DNA from: SZUA-36 sp963704855
GTDB taxonomy: Bacteria; Pseudomonadota; Gammaproteobacteria; Xanthomonadales; SZUA-36
DNA length: 64,000 nt
Reading direction: 5' to 3'
Assembly (NCBI GenBank): GCA_963704855.1
Contig: CAVPHY010000001.1
Coordinates: 62,001 to 126,000, forward strand
Both the position numbers and the translations under genes were made by a program. How positions within the stretch are numbered: position 1 is the stretch's first letter; each line of letters begins with the position of its first letter. The notes below the pieces were generated by a model. The model worked only from the letters and a program-made list of their open reading frames with translations. It did not search any database and was not told the DNA's origin. Below, one piece after another: positions 55,434 through 64,000 of the stretch.

Positions 55434-56240
55434 TTACTTGCGGGCAGGCCAAGAGCTTATGCTGGTCGCTTGCCCTACTGGCCTTTTGCTTTTTGCCTCA
55501 ATGCCTTCAGCGTGAGGCCCGTCTTCAGCTGGTTTGGATTCACGATCATTCAGCGAAATCCACTGCAGGCGCCAGCCTTCAAGCCCGGTGGATTCGGGGT
55601 AGGGAAAATCCTGCTGGCTGAAATCAAGATCGCCGGAAAATGTGATTGAACCGGTTTCCGCCGGTTTGCCGGGCTCCGAACTGGTGAACTGGAATGACAA
55701 CTCAAAGCGAATATGATCTCCACCAGCCTCCCATCCGGATCCGTTGACGCTCCAGGGCGCTCCAAATGCGCCGGTCGCCAAACCGGTGTCCAGGTGAAAA
55801 TCGATGGTTTCTTCGGTCCCTTCCCAAACCTGCTTGCCAGCGACTGCCCCAGGGCCCTTGGGCTGGCTGCGGTTGAGCAGCTCGTAAGCCAGTTGCAGCA
55901 TCAGGGAGGGCGCCTGGATCAAGGGCTCTATATCGATACCCTGTTGTTCAAAACCTTTTGCGAGCAGGACCTGCCCGTCAACCATCAACAGTTCACCGGT
56001 GAGAATATCGTCAGGGGCAACCTGTTCGACCATCACCTGCAAATCGCCGCAATCACAACGGTGAAACCGCCAACGCGCATGGAAGCCGGTATCACCAAAA
56101 TCCACATCCAGTTCGGTAACAACCGCATCCCGCCAGAGCGGGCCCTTTTCAATCTGCGCGCTGGCTGGTTGCGATGCCATGAGCAGCAAGACACAACCGG
56201 CAAATGGGTACAAAAGCAATAACAAAAATTGTCTGTTCAT
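55434..56240 (-). CDS. Hypothetical exported protein
   Basis: A 268-residue protein with a signal peptide (residues 1-28, ending PASA) and no family I recognise. It is rich in short beta strands, has one CDCG motif near residue 63, and a charged C-terminal tail. It ends 14 bases after the coq7 stop (tail to tail) and starts immediately after trpC, whose stop is one base away, so it may be part of the trp transcript. Confidence 0.6.
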   Translation of the reverse strand: MNRQFLLLLLYPFAGCVLLLMASQPASAQIEKGPLWRDAVVTELDVDFGDTGFHARWRFHRCDCGDLQVMVEQVAPDDILTGELLMVDGQVLLAKGFEQQGIDIEPLIQAPSLMLQLAYELLNRSQPKGPGAVAGKQVWEGTEETIDFHLDTGLATGAFGAPWSVNGSGWEAGGDHIRFELSFQFTSSEPGKPAETGSITFSGDLDFSQQDFPYPESTGLEGWRLQWISLNDRESKPAEDGPHAEGIEAKSKRPVGQATSISSWPARK

Positions 56241-56241
56241 A

Positions 56242-57033
56242 TCAGAAAAACATCCTTTTCAATGCACTGCCAGGATCTTTCTCACGCATAAACGCCTCCC
56301 CTACAAGGTATGCATTGATACCGGAAGCCTGCATGCGCTTAACATCGCCGGCAGTCCTGATACCGCTTTCTGTAACCAGTAATTGATCATCGGTCAGCAT
56401 CTTTTTAAGGCGTTCACTGGTTGCAAGCGATGTTTCAAAAGTATTCAGATTGCGATTATTAACACCTATCAGGTCATGATCAAGACGCAGCGCTTTCTCC
56501 ATCTCGGTTTCATCGTGCACCTCTATGAGCACATCCATACCGGATTCCTGTGCCAGGTACAGCAATTTCTGCATGAGCGATTGCTCAAGGGCAGCGGCAA
56601 TTAACAGGATGCAGTCGGCGCCCATGACCCGTGATTCGGGAATCTGCCATGGGTCAATAATGAAGTCCTTGCGCAATACCGGCAAGCTGCAGGCTGCACG
56701 GGCCTCGCGCAGGTATTCGGCATCACCCTGGAAAAAATCCTTGTCGGTCAGAACGGACAAACAGGCCGCACCGCCCGCCTGATAGGACCTGGCTATATCA
56801 CCGGGCTGAAAATCCTCACGGATCACGCCGGCGCTGGGCGAGGCCTTCTTCACTTCCGCAATAACAGCCGGGCCGCGCTCCAGCGCCAGCCTCAGCCTGT
56901 TTTCGAAGCGGCGTGTTGGCGCACAATCGCGTGCCTGCGCGGACAAATCCGCAATTGGTGTGATGGCCTTGCCGGCCGCAACCTCTTCAGACTTGCGCTG
57001 TAGTATGTCCTGCAATATCGAAGGAATTGCCAT
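56242..57033 (-). CDS. trpC: Indole-3-glycerol phosphate synthase
   Basis: A 263-residue TIM-barrel enzyme of tryptophan synthesis. Active-site stretches are IAEVKKASPSAGVI, LRKDFIIDPWQI, LIGVNNRNLNTF and VTESGIRT. It is monofunctional (no PRAI domain). It overlaps the trpD stop by one base, in the order trpG-trpD-trpC seen in pseudomonads and relatives. Confidence 0.96.
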   Translation of the reverse strand: MAIPSILQDILQRKSEEVAAGKAITPIADLSAQARDCAPTRRFENRLRLALERGPAVIAEVKKASPSAGVIREDFQPGDIARSYQAGGAACLSVLTDKDFFQGDAEYLREARAACSLPVLRKDFIIDPWQIPESRVMGADCILLIAAALEQSLMQKLLYLAQESGMDVLIEVHDETEMEKALRLDHDLIGVNNRNLNTFETSLATSERLKKMLTDDQLLVTESGIRTAGDVKRMQASGINAYLVGEAFMREKDPGSALKRMFF

Positions 57034-58067
57034 CAGAAACCCTGCGTCATAGCGGCCAGTTGCCGCATTTTCTTCAGAGCAGCTCCGCCGGCCAGTATCT
57101 CACTGGCCACGCTCACACCTGCGGCGATCGATGGCGCCACTCCGGCGACATACAAGGCGGCACCGGCGTTCAGTGCAATCACGCCTGCGGCACGTTGCGA
57201 GCGGGGGTCTTTCTCACCCGCCAGTGCAGATGTAATAAGTTGCAACGAAGACCCGACATCTTCCACCACCAGGTCCTGCATCGATTCACGCTCAAAACCC
57301 AGTTGTTCAGGCTCCAGTGTATATTCACGGACGGCGCCGTTTTTGAGCTCCGCGACATGTGTATTTGCAGCCAGGCTGATTTCATCGAGACCGTCATCAG
57401 AGTGAACCACCAGCACGTGTTCTGAGCCGAGCCTCTGCAGCACCTCGGCCACCGGACGGCACAGGACGCCGTCATACACACCGATCAACTGGCGTTTAAT
57501 ACCTGCAGGATTCGCCATCGGGCCCAATACATTGAATAGCGTGCGCAGACCCAGTTCCTTGCGCGCCAGGCTGACGTGACGCATGGCGCTGTGGTGCATC
57601 AGCGCGAACATGAAGCCTATGCCAAGTTCATCGACACATTGCGCCACCTGCCCCGGGCTAATATCCAGCCTGACCCCGGCTGCTTCCAGCACATCCGCGC
57701 TGCCGGAGCTTGAAGAAACCGAACGGTTGCCATGTTTCGCCACCCGGCCACCTGCTGCAGCCACTACAAAACAGGCAGCCGTGGAAACATTGAACAGGTT
57801 GGCGCCGTCACCACCGGTCCCGACGATATCCACCAGGTTGGGTCCGCTGACCTTCACACCGTTGGCGAACTCGCGCAGAACCTGCACACCGCCGGTAATC
57901 TCATCAATGGTTTCACCTTTGATGCGCAAACCCAGCAAAAATGCACCGATCTGCACATCCGTTGTGCCTGCCGACATAATCTGACGCATGACATCCACCA
58001 TTTCTCCCGTGGACAGGTTCTGTTTTTCAGCGATTCGGCCAAGAGCCGTCTGGATATTCATACTCAT
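57033..58067 (-). CDS. trpD: Anthranilate phosphoribosyltransferase
   Basis: A phosphoribosyltransferase of about 344 residues. VDIVGTGGDGANLFNVST, KHGNRSVSSSSGSADVLEA and LGPMANPAG are diagnostic. I take ATG 58067 (MSMNIQTALGRI); the longer frame would run into trpG. It starts 16 bases after the trpG stop and is translationally close to trpC. Confidence 0.96.
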   Translation of the reverse strand: MSMNIQTALGRIAEKQNLSTGEMVDVMRQIMSAGTTDVQIGAFLLGLRIKGETIDEITGGVQVLREFANGVKVSGPNLVDIVGTGGDGANLFNVSTAACFVVAAAGGRVAKHGNRSVSSSSGSADVLEAAGVRLDISPGQVAQCVDELGIGFMFALMHHSAMRHVSLARKELGLRTLFNVLGPMANPAGIKRQLIGVYDGVLCRPVAEVLQRLGSEHVLVVHSDDGLDEISLAANTHVAELKNGAVREYTLEPEQLGFERESMQDLVVEDVGSSLQLITSALAGEKDPRSQRAAGVIALNAGAALYVAGVAPSIAAGVSVASEILAGGAALKKMRQLAAMTQGF

Positions 58068-58083
58068 ATATCTATATTCCGGC

Positions 58084-58686
58084 TTATGGCCTGTTAATGG
58101 CCTGCACCGTAGTGCTAATGAAATTCTGTAAAAGATCATGACCACAGCGGGTCAATATGGATTCCGGGTGAAACTGAACACCTTCAATCGGCAGGCTTTT
58201 GTGCTTCACACCCATGATTTCTTCAATTGCCCCGTCTGCCGTCTCGGTCCAGGCGGTGACCTCCAGGCATTCGGGCACGCTGTCTTTCTTCAATACCAGC
58301 GAGTGGTAGCGGGTTGCTTCGAATGGTTGCGGCAAGCCGGCAAAAACGCCTTCACTCCGATGGAACATCATCGAAGTCTTGCCATGCATGACCTTGTCTG
58401 CACGCACCACCTGCCCGCCAAAAACCTGTCCGATACACTGGTGGCCGAGGCATACGCCGAGAATTGGAAACAACTCACCCAGTTCAGCCACCACCCGGAG
58501 TGATATACCTGCGTGATCAGGTGAACACGGCCCCGGGGAGATCACGATACCCTGCGGATTCAGGTCACGTATTTCAGAGGTGGTGATCGCATCATTCCGC
58601 ACAGTTTTTACTTCCGCACCCAACTCACCCAGGTATTGAACCAAGTTGTAGGTGAAGGAATCGTAGTTATCGATCATTAAGATCAT
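58084..58686 (-). CDS. trpG: Anthranilate synthase component II (glutamine amidotransferase)
   Basis: A 200-residue class I amidotransferase. The nucleophile cysteine is in GVCLGHQCIGQ, the oxyanion region in SPGPCSPDHAG and the His-Glu pair in GVQFHPESIL. It supplies ammonia to TrpE, which is not in the window, and may also serve PabB. First gene of trpGDC. Confidence 0.95.
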   Translation of the reverse strand: MILMIDNYDSFTYNLVQYLGELGAEVKTVRNDAITTSEIRDLNPQGIVISPGPCSPDHAGISLRVVAELGELFPILGVCLGHQCIGQVFGGQVVRADKVMHGKTSMMFHRSEGVFAGLPQPFEATRYHSLVLKKDSVPECLEVTAWTETADGAIEEIMGVKHKSLPIEGVQFHPESILTRCGHDLLQNFISTTVQAINRP

Positions 58687-58797
58687 ATTGACTCAGAGCT
58701 CCGGGACATCAGGAAATTTACCATTTGGGTATTTTGCATGAAACGAATTACAATGTCCGGCTTGTTTTCACTACCCATCCAATCATGGAGAATTGAT

Positions 58798-59376
58798 ATG
58801 AATAAGAAATTGGCTTTTCTTGCAGCCCTGCTGCTGATTACCACACCGGTCTGGTCAGGCGAGACTGCACCGGCCACAGAAAAACCGTCCTTCCACGCCA
58901 GCCAGACCGCCATAGTCACGGCGGTGGTGGAAGCCATCAACCACGAGACCCGTGAAGTCACCTTGCGGGGACCTGAAGGCAATGTTGTAAGCTTCGTTGC
59001 GAGCGAAGAAGCACGTAACCTGGGCCAGGTCGGCGTAGGCGATATCGTCATGGCCGAATACGAACAAAGCCTGTCAGTTGAGGTTTTTGCCAATGACGGC
59101 AGCGAAGCGGGCGCTGGCGAACTCATCGCCGCAGGTCGCTCCGATGAAGGCGAGATGCCTGGAGTTGCGGTTATTGATTCATCTGTCGTCACGGCGACGG
59201 TTGAAGAGATCAACATTGAGAACAACACCTTCAAACTTAAAGGCCCTTCAGGCGAAATACAGGAATATGTTGCACGTGATCCTGAAAACCTCAAAAAAGC
59301 CGCAGTGGGCGACCTGGTCGTAATCACCTATACAGAAGCCGTTGCGCTCTCGGTTGAGAAAGCGACAGAGGAATAA
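58798..59376 (+). CDS. Exported protein with two tandem copies of a small beta domain
   Basis: A 192-residue protein from ATG 58798 with a signal peptide (KLAFLAALLLITTPVWSG). The mature part has two similar units of about 60 residues: the first runs AIVTAVVEAINHETREVTL to QSLSVEV, the second VVTATVEEINIENNTFKLK to EAVALSVE. Each has the pattern V-AT-V-I-----TLKGP-G----Y-A-----L--VGD-V. The fold is likely a small beta barrel binding a ligand or partner in the periplasm. Function unknown. It is divergent from trpG. Confidence 0.7.
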   Translation: MNKKLAFLAALLLITTPVWSGETAPATEKPSFHASQTAIVTAVVEAINHETREVTLRGPEGNVVSFVASEEARNLGQVGVGDIVMAEYEQSLSVEVFANDGSEAGAGELIAAGRSDEGEMPGVAVIDSSVVTATVEEINIENNTFKLKGPSGEIQEYVARDPENLKKAAVGDLVVITYTEAVALSVEKATEE

Positions 59377-59401
59377 CTTTTATTGGTTCTAATGTTTTAA
59401 G

Positions 59402-59429
59402 GGAGAGATCAGCACCTGCTGATCTCTCC
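59402..59429. terminator. Hairpin between convergent genes
   Basis: GGAGAGATCAGCA-cc-TGCTGATCTCTCC is a perfect 13-base stem between the tandem-domain gene and regA. There is no strong T tract, so it may act as a transcription barrier or RNA end rather than a classic terminator. Confidence 0.6.
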
Positions 59430-59435
59430 TGACCA

Positions 59436-59969
59436 TTATTCTGCGACCGGTTTTTTCGCCAACTTTCTTTGCAAGGTACGCCGGTACATTCCAAGGCTTC
59501 TCGCCGTGGCGGAAATATTACCGTCGTTTTCCTTCAGAACCTGTTGTATATGCTCCCATTCAACCCTCTCAACTGACATCGGGCTAAAATCTTCCAGCGC
59601 ATCCTCACGTTGCCGCTCGCCGGACAGGGCTTTAACCACATCACCCGCCGTAACCGGTTTACTCAGGTATTCCGATGCGCCGCGCTTGATTGCCGTGACT
59701 GCAGTTGCAATGCTGGAATAACCGGTCAAAACAACGATATTCATCTCTGGATTGATTTCAATCAGGAGCGGGATAAGGTCCAGACCGGATTCACCTTGCA
59801 ACTTGAGATCAACAACGGCCATACACGGAGGTGCTTCACGAGCCCTGGCGACTGCCTCGCTTATCCCGCTTGCAGCAACCACATCGAAACCGCGCTTTCC
59901 CAGGGCTTTGCCAAGCACCTGTAAAAACACAGGATCATCGTCAACCATCAGTAATCGGTCTTGTTTCAT
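59436..59969 (-). CDS. regA: Redox response regulator of the RegA/PrrA/RoxR family
   Basis: A 177-residue regulator from ATG 59969 (MKQDRLLMVDDDP). The phospho-acceptor is Asp54 in AVVDLKLQGESGLDLI and the conserved lysine is in YLSKPV. The C-terminal Fis-like helix-turn-helix reads DGNISATARSLGMYRRTLQRKL, almost invariant in RegA proteins. With RegB it controls respiratory and electron-transport genes according to redox state; the nar and cytochrome genes are plausible targets. It follows regB by seven bases. Confidence 0.93.
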   Translation of the reverse strand: MKQDRLLMVDDDPVFLQVLGKALGKRGFDVVAASGISEAVARAREAPPCMAVVDLKLQGESGLDLIPLLIEINPEMNIVVLTGYSSIATAVTAIKRGASEYLSKPVTAGDVVKALSGERQREDALEDFSPMSVERVEWEHIQQVLKENDGNISATARSLGMYRRTLQRKLAKKPVAE

Positions 59970-59976
59970 AATTTGC

Positions 59977-61242
59977 TCAAACATCCCCGTTAACATTGAA
60001 TACAGGGAGCTGGATTTCAAGCCGGGCTCCGCATTCCCGCCCGTCGGCCAGTCTTACCTCACCACCCAATCGCTCAATGGATGCCTGGCCCAGAAGAACT
60101 CCCAGGCCAAGTCCGCCTTGTTTGCGGCTGATACTTCTCTTACCCAGGGTGCCGGCAATTTCCGCCGGGATTCCGGGACCGCGGTCTTCGATCACGATCT
60201 GCAGCCAATCCGCTGACGACTCGATCTGCAAGGAAACAAATTCCGGACTGGCATCAGCAGCGTTGTTCAGCAGGTTCATCAAGGCATGCTGCAGACTTTG
60301 ATCGTAACGAATCAGAAGCTGCGATTCACGCTCCGGAATAACCGTTTTCAGCGTGACCTCAGGGCGGGCAAGGCTCCACTTTTCCTGCAGATTCTCCAAG
60401 AACACGCCAACTTCTGTGACGACCATTCTGCTATCTTCGGTGGTAGTGGATACCAGGTTACGCAGAACCTTATCACAGCGCGCAATCTGCTGGGCCAGCA
60501 CTGCCATCTCATCCTTGAGCTGCGGACACTCTGAATCAATCTCATCCACCGTTATCGCCATTGTTGCCAAGGGCGTCCTCATCTCGTGAGCCGTTGCGGC
60601 AGCGATGCTCGCCACGCTGATAATCTGCTCATTCCTCAGCCCTTCCTCCCGGTTACGGGCGATGGCCCGGGACTGCTCCCGCAGCGCAGTAGCCATACGT
60701 ACGACAAACCAGGATATCAACAGCGCACTGAAGACGAAATTAACCCACATACCCAGAAAATGGGCATTGCTCATCGCACCGTGACCGGACATGGTAAAAA
60801 CTTCCAGCGGTTGGTAATAAATCAACAGCACGGTATAAAAGGCGATACTGAGAAAGGCGATAAACCAGGTATGCACGGGCCGTAAAATAGCCGCACTGAT
60901 GATCAGGGGTATCAGGTAATAACTCACAAAAGGATTGGTGGAACCACCGGTAATGTAAAGGACTGATGTCAGGAACAGGACATCCAGCAACAGGTTCGCA
61001 AAAAACTCGTTTTCACTGACAGGCCAATCAAAACGAAGACGCAGGAAAACCAGGGCATTGATTATCACTGTCACCAGCAATATTGAAAACAATGGAACCC
61101 AGGAGACCGTGACATCGCTGTAGATCCGATACCAGGTTGAGATCCCGAGCAAGGCCACGAGCACTATACTGCGTATCAGGCAAAGCCTCAGCAGATTCTG
61201 CCGCGACGGTTGTCCTGTTTGTTTAAATTGACCAACTGGCAT
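59977..61242 (-). CDS. regB: Redox sensor histidine kinase of the RegB/PrrB/RoxS family
   Basis: A 421-residue sensor with six predicted membrane helices in the first 190 residues. The quinone-binding motif GGSTNPF lies between helices. The phospho-histidine is in ATAHEMRTPLATMA, and the redox cysteine, conserved in RegB, is in IDSECPQLKDEM. The ATPase box ends with DRGPGIP and KQGGLGLGVLLGQ. It probably senses the ubiquinone pool and phosphorylates RegA. Confidence 0.92.
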   Translation of the reverse strand: MPVGQFKQTGQPSRQNLLRLCLIRSIVLVALLGISTWYRIYSDVTVSWVPLFSILLVTVIINALVFLRLRFDWPVSENEFFANLLLDVLFLTSVLYITGGSTNPFVSYYLIPLIISAAILRPVHTWFIAFLSIAFYTVLLIYYQPLEVFTMSGHGAMSNAHFLGMWVNFVFSALLISWFVVRMATALREQSRAIARNREEGLRNEQIISVASIAAATAHEMRTPLATMAITVDEIDSECPQLKDEMAVLAQQIARCDKVLRNLVSTTTEDSRMVVTEVGVFLENLQEKWSLARPEVTLKTVIPERESQLLIRYDQSLQHALMNLLNNAADASPEFVSLQIESSADWLQIVIEDRGPGIPAEIAGTLGKRSISRKQGGLGLGVLLGQASIERLGGEVRLADGRECGARLEIQLPVFNVNGDV

Positions 61243-61359
61243 GTACCCTAATGTAATGGTTTCTGCTATCGCTATACAAGCGCTGAAGTTACATGATCAC
61301 GATTCCAATTCTTGATATACTGGCACCGCATATTCAATACCCGAGAGAGGACAAGAGTG

Positions 61360-62061
61360 ATGAGATTCCATGCAGTAAAAACAGTTTTGATAGCCTTGAT
61401 GTTGAGTGTATTCAGTGTCAGCGCAAATGCTTACCTTATAGGTCTGGAGAATGGCAGCGCATCAGAGCGCGCTGCCCTGGTCGGCACGTTGCAGTCAATG
61501 GGTCACACGGTAACCGCTACCATTGATGGCTCACTGGATCTGATAATTTCCGCGCCCGGCAATGGCACCAACGATTTTCCAGGTATTCCATACCTGCAAA
61601 TTTCCGATCACGGAGCAGATCTGTTGGATAATTCATGGCAGTCGCTGCCCGGCCCCGGGACAGTTGTGACCATCACGCTTACCGGTAATCACCCCATTTT
61701 GCAGGGCCTTGCACCAAGCTGGACGTCGTATGGATTCTGGCATTATGACGGACAGAGCTATCTTGGCTGGGTAAACGCCGTACCAGGCCTGGCAGATGGC
61801 GACACACCCGGGTTCTCGCACGCAGACGTGCTGGCTGTTTCCGGTTCGAATATCTATATCGGATGGAATGTCTATGGCCCCGACGCTTCAGCCAATGACC
61901 TGTTGTTGCTGGAAAACTCTATCGAATACCTCGTTACAGGTTCTCCGGTAGTGCAGGACGCAACTCCGGTGCCTGCGCTTTCCACGTTCTCGCTTGCGCT
62001 TATGTTGCTGTTGTTCGCAGTTGCAGCCGTTGCATACCACAGAAGGTCAGGGTCTGTTTAA
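61360..62061 (+). CDS. Exported protein with VPALS-type C-terminal sorting signal
   Basis: A 233-residue protein from ATG 61360 with a signal peptide ending SANA. The body resembles a class I amidotransferase-like fold (LIISAPGNGTNDFPG, HPILQGLAPSW) without a clear catalytic set. The C-terminus has PVPALSTFSLALMLLLF, a hydrophobic helix, then YHRRSGS. This is the tripartite form of IPTL-CTERM or related signals (short motif, helix, basic tail) handled by exosortase or rhombosortase-type proteases. No such protease is in the window. The function is unknown. Confidence 0.7.
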   Translation: MRFHAVKTVLIALMLSVFSVSANAYLIGLENGSASERAALVGTLQSMGHTVTATIDGSLDLIISAPGNGTNDFPGIPYLQISDHGADLLDNSWQSLPGPGTVVTITLTGNHPILQGLAPSWTSYGFWHYDGQSYLGWVNAVPGLADGDTPGFSHADVLAVSGSNIYIGWNVYGPDASANDLLLLENSIEYLVTGSPVVQDATPVPALSTFSLALMLLLFAVAAVAYHRRSGSV

Positions 62062-62090
62062 AGCGGAACCCCAAAACCTCATAAAGACAG

Positions 62091-62122
62091 GCCGGACAGC
62101 GCAAGTTGTCCGGCTTTTTTTT
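62091..62122 (+). terminator. Rho-independent terminator after the VPALS-tail gene
   Basis: GCCGGACA-gcgcaagt-TGTCCGGC followed by eight T residues, about 30 bases after the stop codon. Confidence 0.85.
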
Positions 62123-62172
62123 GTCTCGTGTAACTCCAGCCGATTTCGTGGCCTTATACACCCAAGGGCGAT

Positions 62173-64000
62173 TTACCAGCTGGCATTCAACCTCAGGTAG
62201 TAGTTTCTACCTTTGCTATACAGCCTTTCCCGCAAGGGTACGTCGCTGCCGGCAACCCGGTTGTATCCGCCAAGATGGTCCTGATAGGCCTTGTCGAAGA
62301 CATTTTCAACGCCAAGGTTAAAGTCAAAAAACCGATTCAGGCTGATACCACTCCTCAGGTTTACTATGCCCCAAGCAGAGGATGGCTGCTCGTCATTGTA
62401 CGCGGAGACCTTGTCCTGTTTTGAGGCTGCAACACTTTCAATGCTTACAAAGTAAGACGCCTGGTACCAGGTCAGTTCCAGGAATGATGATAACGGGGCG
62501 ATCCGGTACAGGTTATCGGTCACATCCGTACGCTTGCCACGCACATAACCCAGGTTACCCCGCAGCAGCCACGCGCCGGTGATTTCAAACTCGTAACCCA
62601 GGTCCAGGCCATACAGTTCTGCGTCCACATTGGCAAATTGCAGCGGAAGCCTGCCGCTTGCCATCAGTGCGAACATGTTGGCAATCATATTGGTGGATGG
62701 CACACCCTGGATGTAATTATTCACATCCCGGTAATAGAATTCCGGCGTCAGCCTGAAACGGTTTTTCGACCAGTCAATACCTGCCGTCAGCTCTAAACTG
62801 GTTTCCGGGTCCAGGTTGATGTCACCGATGTATGTAAACCCGTCCGCCAGACCGGCCGTGGATTCCATCGGTAACCAAAGGTAGCGTTCCTGGTAGCTGG
62901 GAGAACGCACTTTCCTGCCCAAGCCAAGATTTAGCCTCGTATTGACGCCCAGCTGGCGGCTTGCCTTGAGCATACCGCTCCACTGGTTGTCCTTTTTGTT
63001 TCTGTCCGAATCATTGAATGCCCGGGCCAGTGCATCAAGCCGATCCTGTTGTGCCCTGTTACTACCCATCAGCGCCAGATCTCCTCCGACATCACCCGCA
63101 TCCATACTGACACGGTTATACCTCAAGCCCGCTTCAACATCCCAGTGGGCCAGCGTCCTTGTCGCCTGGGCAAACAAACCAAACCGGTCCCTGTTCACAT
63201 TATTGAAGTTAGTGATGTAGAACATCGCATTGGCAGGGTTGGTGACATCGGCATCGTGCTGCTCCCATTTGCCGTCAGAACCAAACAAAAGACCTGTATT
63301 GCCCGCATCCCGGCCATAGCTCAGCTTGAAACCATCGGTATCACCAATGGCCAGTGTTTGCCGCAACATTTTCATGCCATTCATGCCGGTGGGTGGCGGA
63401 CGCAGGCTGAAATTGTTCATCAGGTGATCTACGGAAAGTGTATTGACCTTGAAGGAAAAGTCGCCTTTACTCAACCGGGTGTCCAGGCCAAGCGCATACT
63501 GCTCACTATCGAAGTAGATAATGTCCATAGGCAAAGCCGGTGTCCCGCTTTCTCCTGTCCGGTTGACCACCGCGCCAAGGCTGATGTCAACCCGGTTAAA
63601 ACGGTGGCCAAAACCCAGGCGGTACTGTTTGCGGTCGTATTCGCTCGCAGCAACAGTTCCGCCGCTAAATTCGTAGTCATCACCCTTGTCGAGACTGGCG
63701 GCAACGTCGAGCCAGTTGGCCGGGTTGTGTACACCCGCGTAGACCGCACCACCCCAACTATCGGCATTGTTGCCATAACCCGCTTCCACGCGCCCATAGG
63801 TGCCCCATTGGTCGTCTTCAGAAAAATCTCCTTTTTTACTGGAGATTGCAATTGCGCCACCAAGACCTTCTTCAATCGTCGCGACCGAACCAAGCCCCCG
63901 GTACAAGGTGAGGGATTGCGTCAGTGACTGCGGGATGGATGATAGCGGCGAATCCATCCAGTTAGGACCACCAGACGTATAACCCATGCCGTCAATCGAG
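62173..64000 (-). CDS. TonB-dependent outer membrane receptor, 5' end outside window
   Basis: The frame is open to the window edge, so the N-terminus and signal peptide are missing. The visible part includes the end of the plug (LYRGLGSVATIEEGLGGAIAI, the classic plug signature) and about 20 barrel strands ending in YYLRLNASW with a terminal aromatic. The ERYLW and LDPETSLELTAGIDW stretches and the closing VENVFDKAYQDHL are typical of the family. Several methionine-rich loops (TGMNGMKM, MIANMFALM) could suggest a metal such as copper, but this is weak. The ligand is unknown. Confidence 0.9.
   Translation of the reverse strand, partial: SIDGMGYTSGGPNWMDSPLSSIPQSLTQSLTLYRGLGSVATIEEGLGGAIAISSKKGDFSEDDQWGTYGRVEAGYGNNADSWGGAVYAGVHNPANWLDVAASLDKGDDYEFSGGTVAASEYDRKQYRLGFGHRFNRVDISLGAVVNRTGESGTPALPMDIIYFDSEQYALGLDTRLSKGDFSFKVNTLSVDHLMNNFSLRPPPTGMNGMKMLRQTLAIGDTDGFKLSYGRDAGNTGLLFGSDGKWEQHDADVTNPANAMFYITNFNNVNRDRFGLFAQATRTLAHWDVEAGLRYNRVSMDAGDVGGDLALMGSNRAQQDRLDALARAFNDSDRNKKDNQWSGMLKASRQLGVNTRLNLGLGRKVRSPSYQERYLWLPMESTAGLADGFTYIGDINLDPETSLELTAGIDWSKNRFRLTPEFYYRDVNNYIQGVPSTNMIANMFALMASGRLPLQFANVDAELYGLDLGYEFEITGAWLLRGNLGYVRGKRTDVTDNLYRIAPLSSFLELTWYQASYFVSIESVAASKQDKVSAYNDEQPSSAWGIVNLRSGISLNRFFDFNLGVENVFDKAYQDHLGGYNRVAGSDVPLRERLYSKGRNYYLRLNASW

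Overview
The window looks like the chromosome of a facultatively anaerobic gammaproteobacterium that respires nitrate. Several classic gammaproteobacterial neighbourhoods are present: pepA-holC-valS, holD-rimI, ygfB-pepP-ubiH-ubiI opposite zapA-6S RNA-fau, rplM-rpsI, and trpG-trpD-trpC. Further signs are OxyR with both redox cysteines, a RegB/RegA-type redox two-component pair, and ubiquinone hydroxylases UbiH, UbiI and Coq7. I cannot name a genus from the sequence; a marine or sediment Chromatiales/Woeseiales-like lineage is only a guess.

Layout. 1-21.9 kb is mainly core: aminopeptidase, Pol III chi and psi subunits, ValRS, PssA, ProRS, an MscS channel, TrhO, TrpRS, OxyR, CysK, ubiquinone hydroxylases, PepP, ZapA, 6S RNA, folate cyclo-ligase, RpiA and a small cytochrome c. 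22.0-22.5 kb holds an NsrR-like Rrf2 regulator without the cluster cysteines. 22.6-23.9 kb holds a class D-like sortase next to a protein ending in LPKTA plus a membrane helix, a dedicated Gram-negative sortase-substrate pair. 24.0-39.4 kb is a catabolic island related to the E. coli ygeW/ygeY/yqeA-ssnA-ygfM-xdhD-ygfK genes: molybdenum hydroxylase, FAD subunit, SsnA amidohydrolase, YgfK-like flavin/Fe-S oxidoreductase, M20 hydrolase, carbamoyltransferase, carbamate kinase and two fold-type-II PLP enzymes. It probably opens and deaminates a purine-type or ureido substrate and captures carbamoyl phosphate as ATP. 39.5-40.0 kb contains two abutting large palindromic elements with nested hairpins. 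40.1-51.6 kb is the nitrate respiration operon narK(fusion)-narK-narG-narH-narJ-narI-PPIase-like, divergent from a three-cysteine Rrf2 regulator. 52.2-64.0 kb has a partly duplicated tRNA-Gln/terminator, rplM-rpsI, a [2Fe-2S] ferredoxin, a DUF481 protein, coq7, trpGDC, RegBA, a protein with a VPALS-type C-terminal sorting signal, and a truncated TonB-dependent receptor.

At least fourteen reading-frame breaks occur in eleven otherwise well conserved genes (mscS, trpS, rpiA twice, the threonine synthase-like gene, ygfM-like, narJ, narG, narK fusion twice, DUF481 three times, coq7). Every one is explained by a single extra base. This one-directional pattern suggests residual insertion errors in the assembly rather than gene decay, so I annotate these as single genes and mark the breaks.
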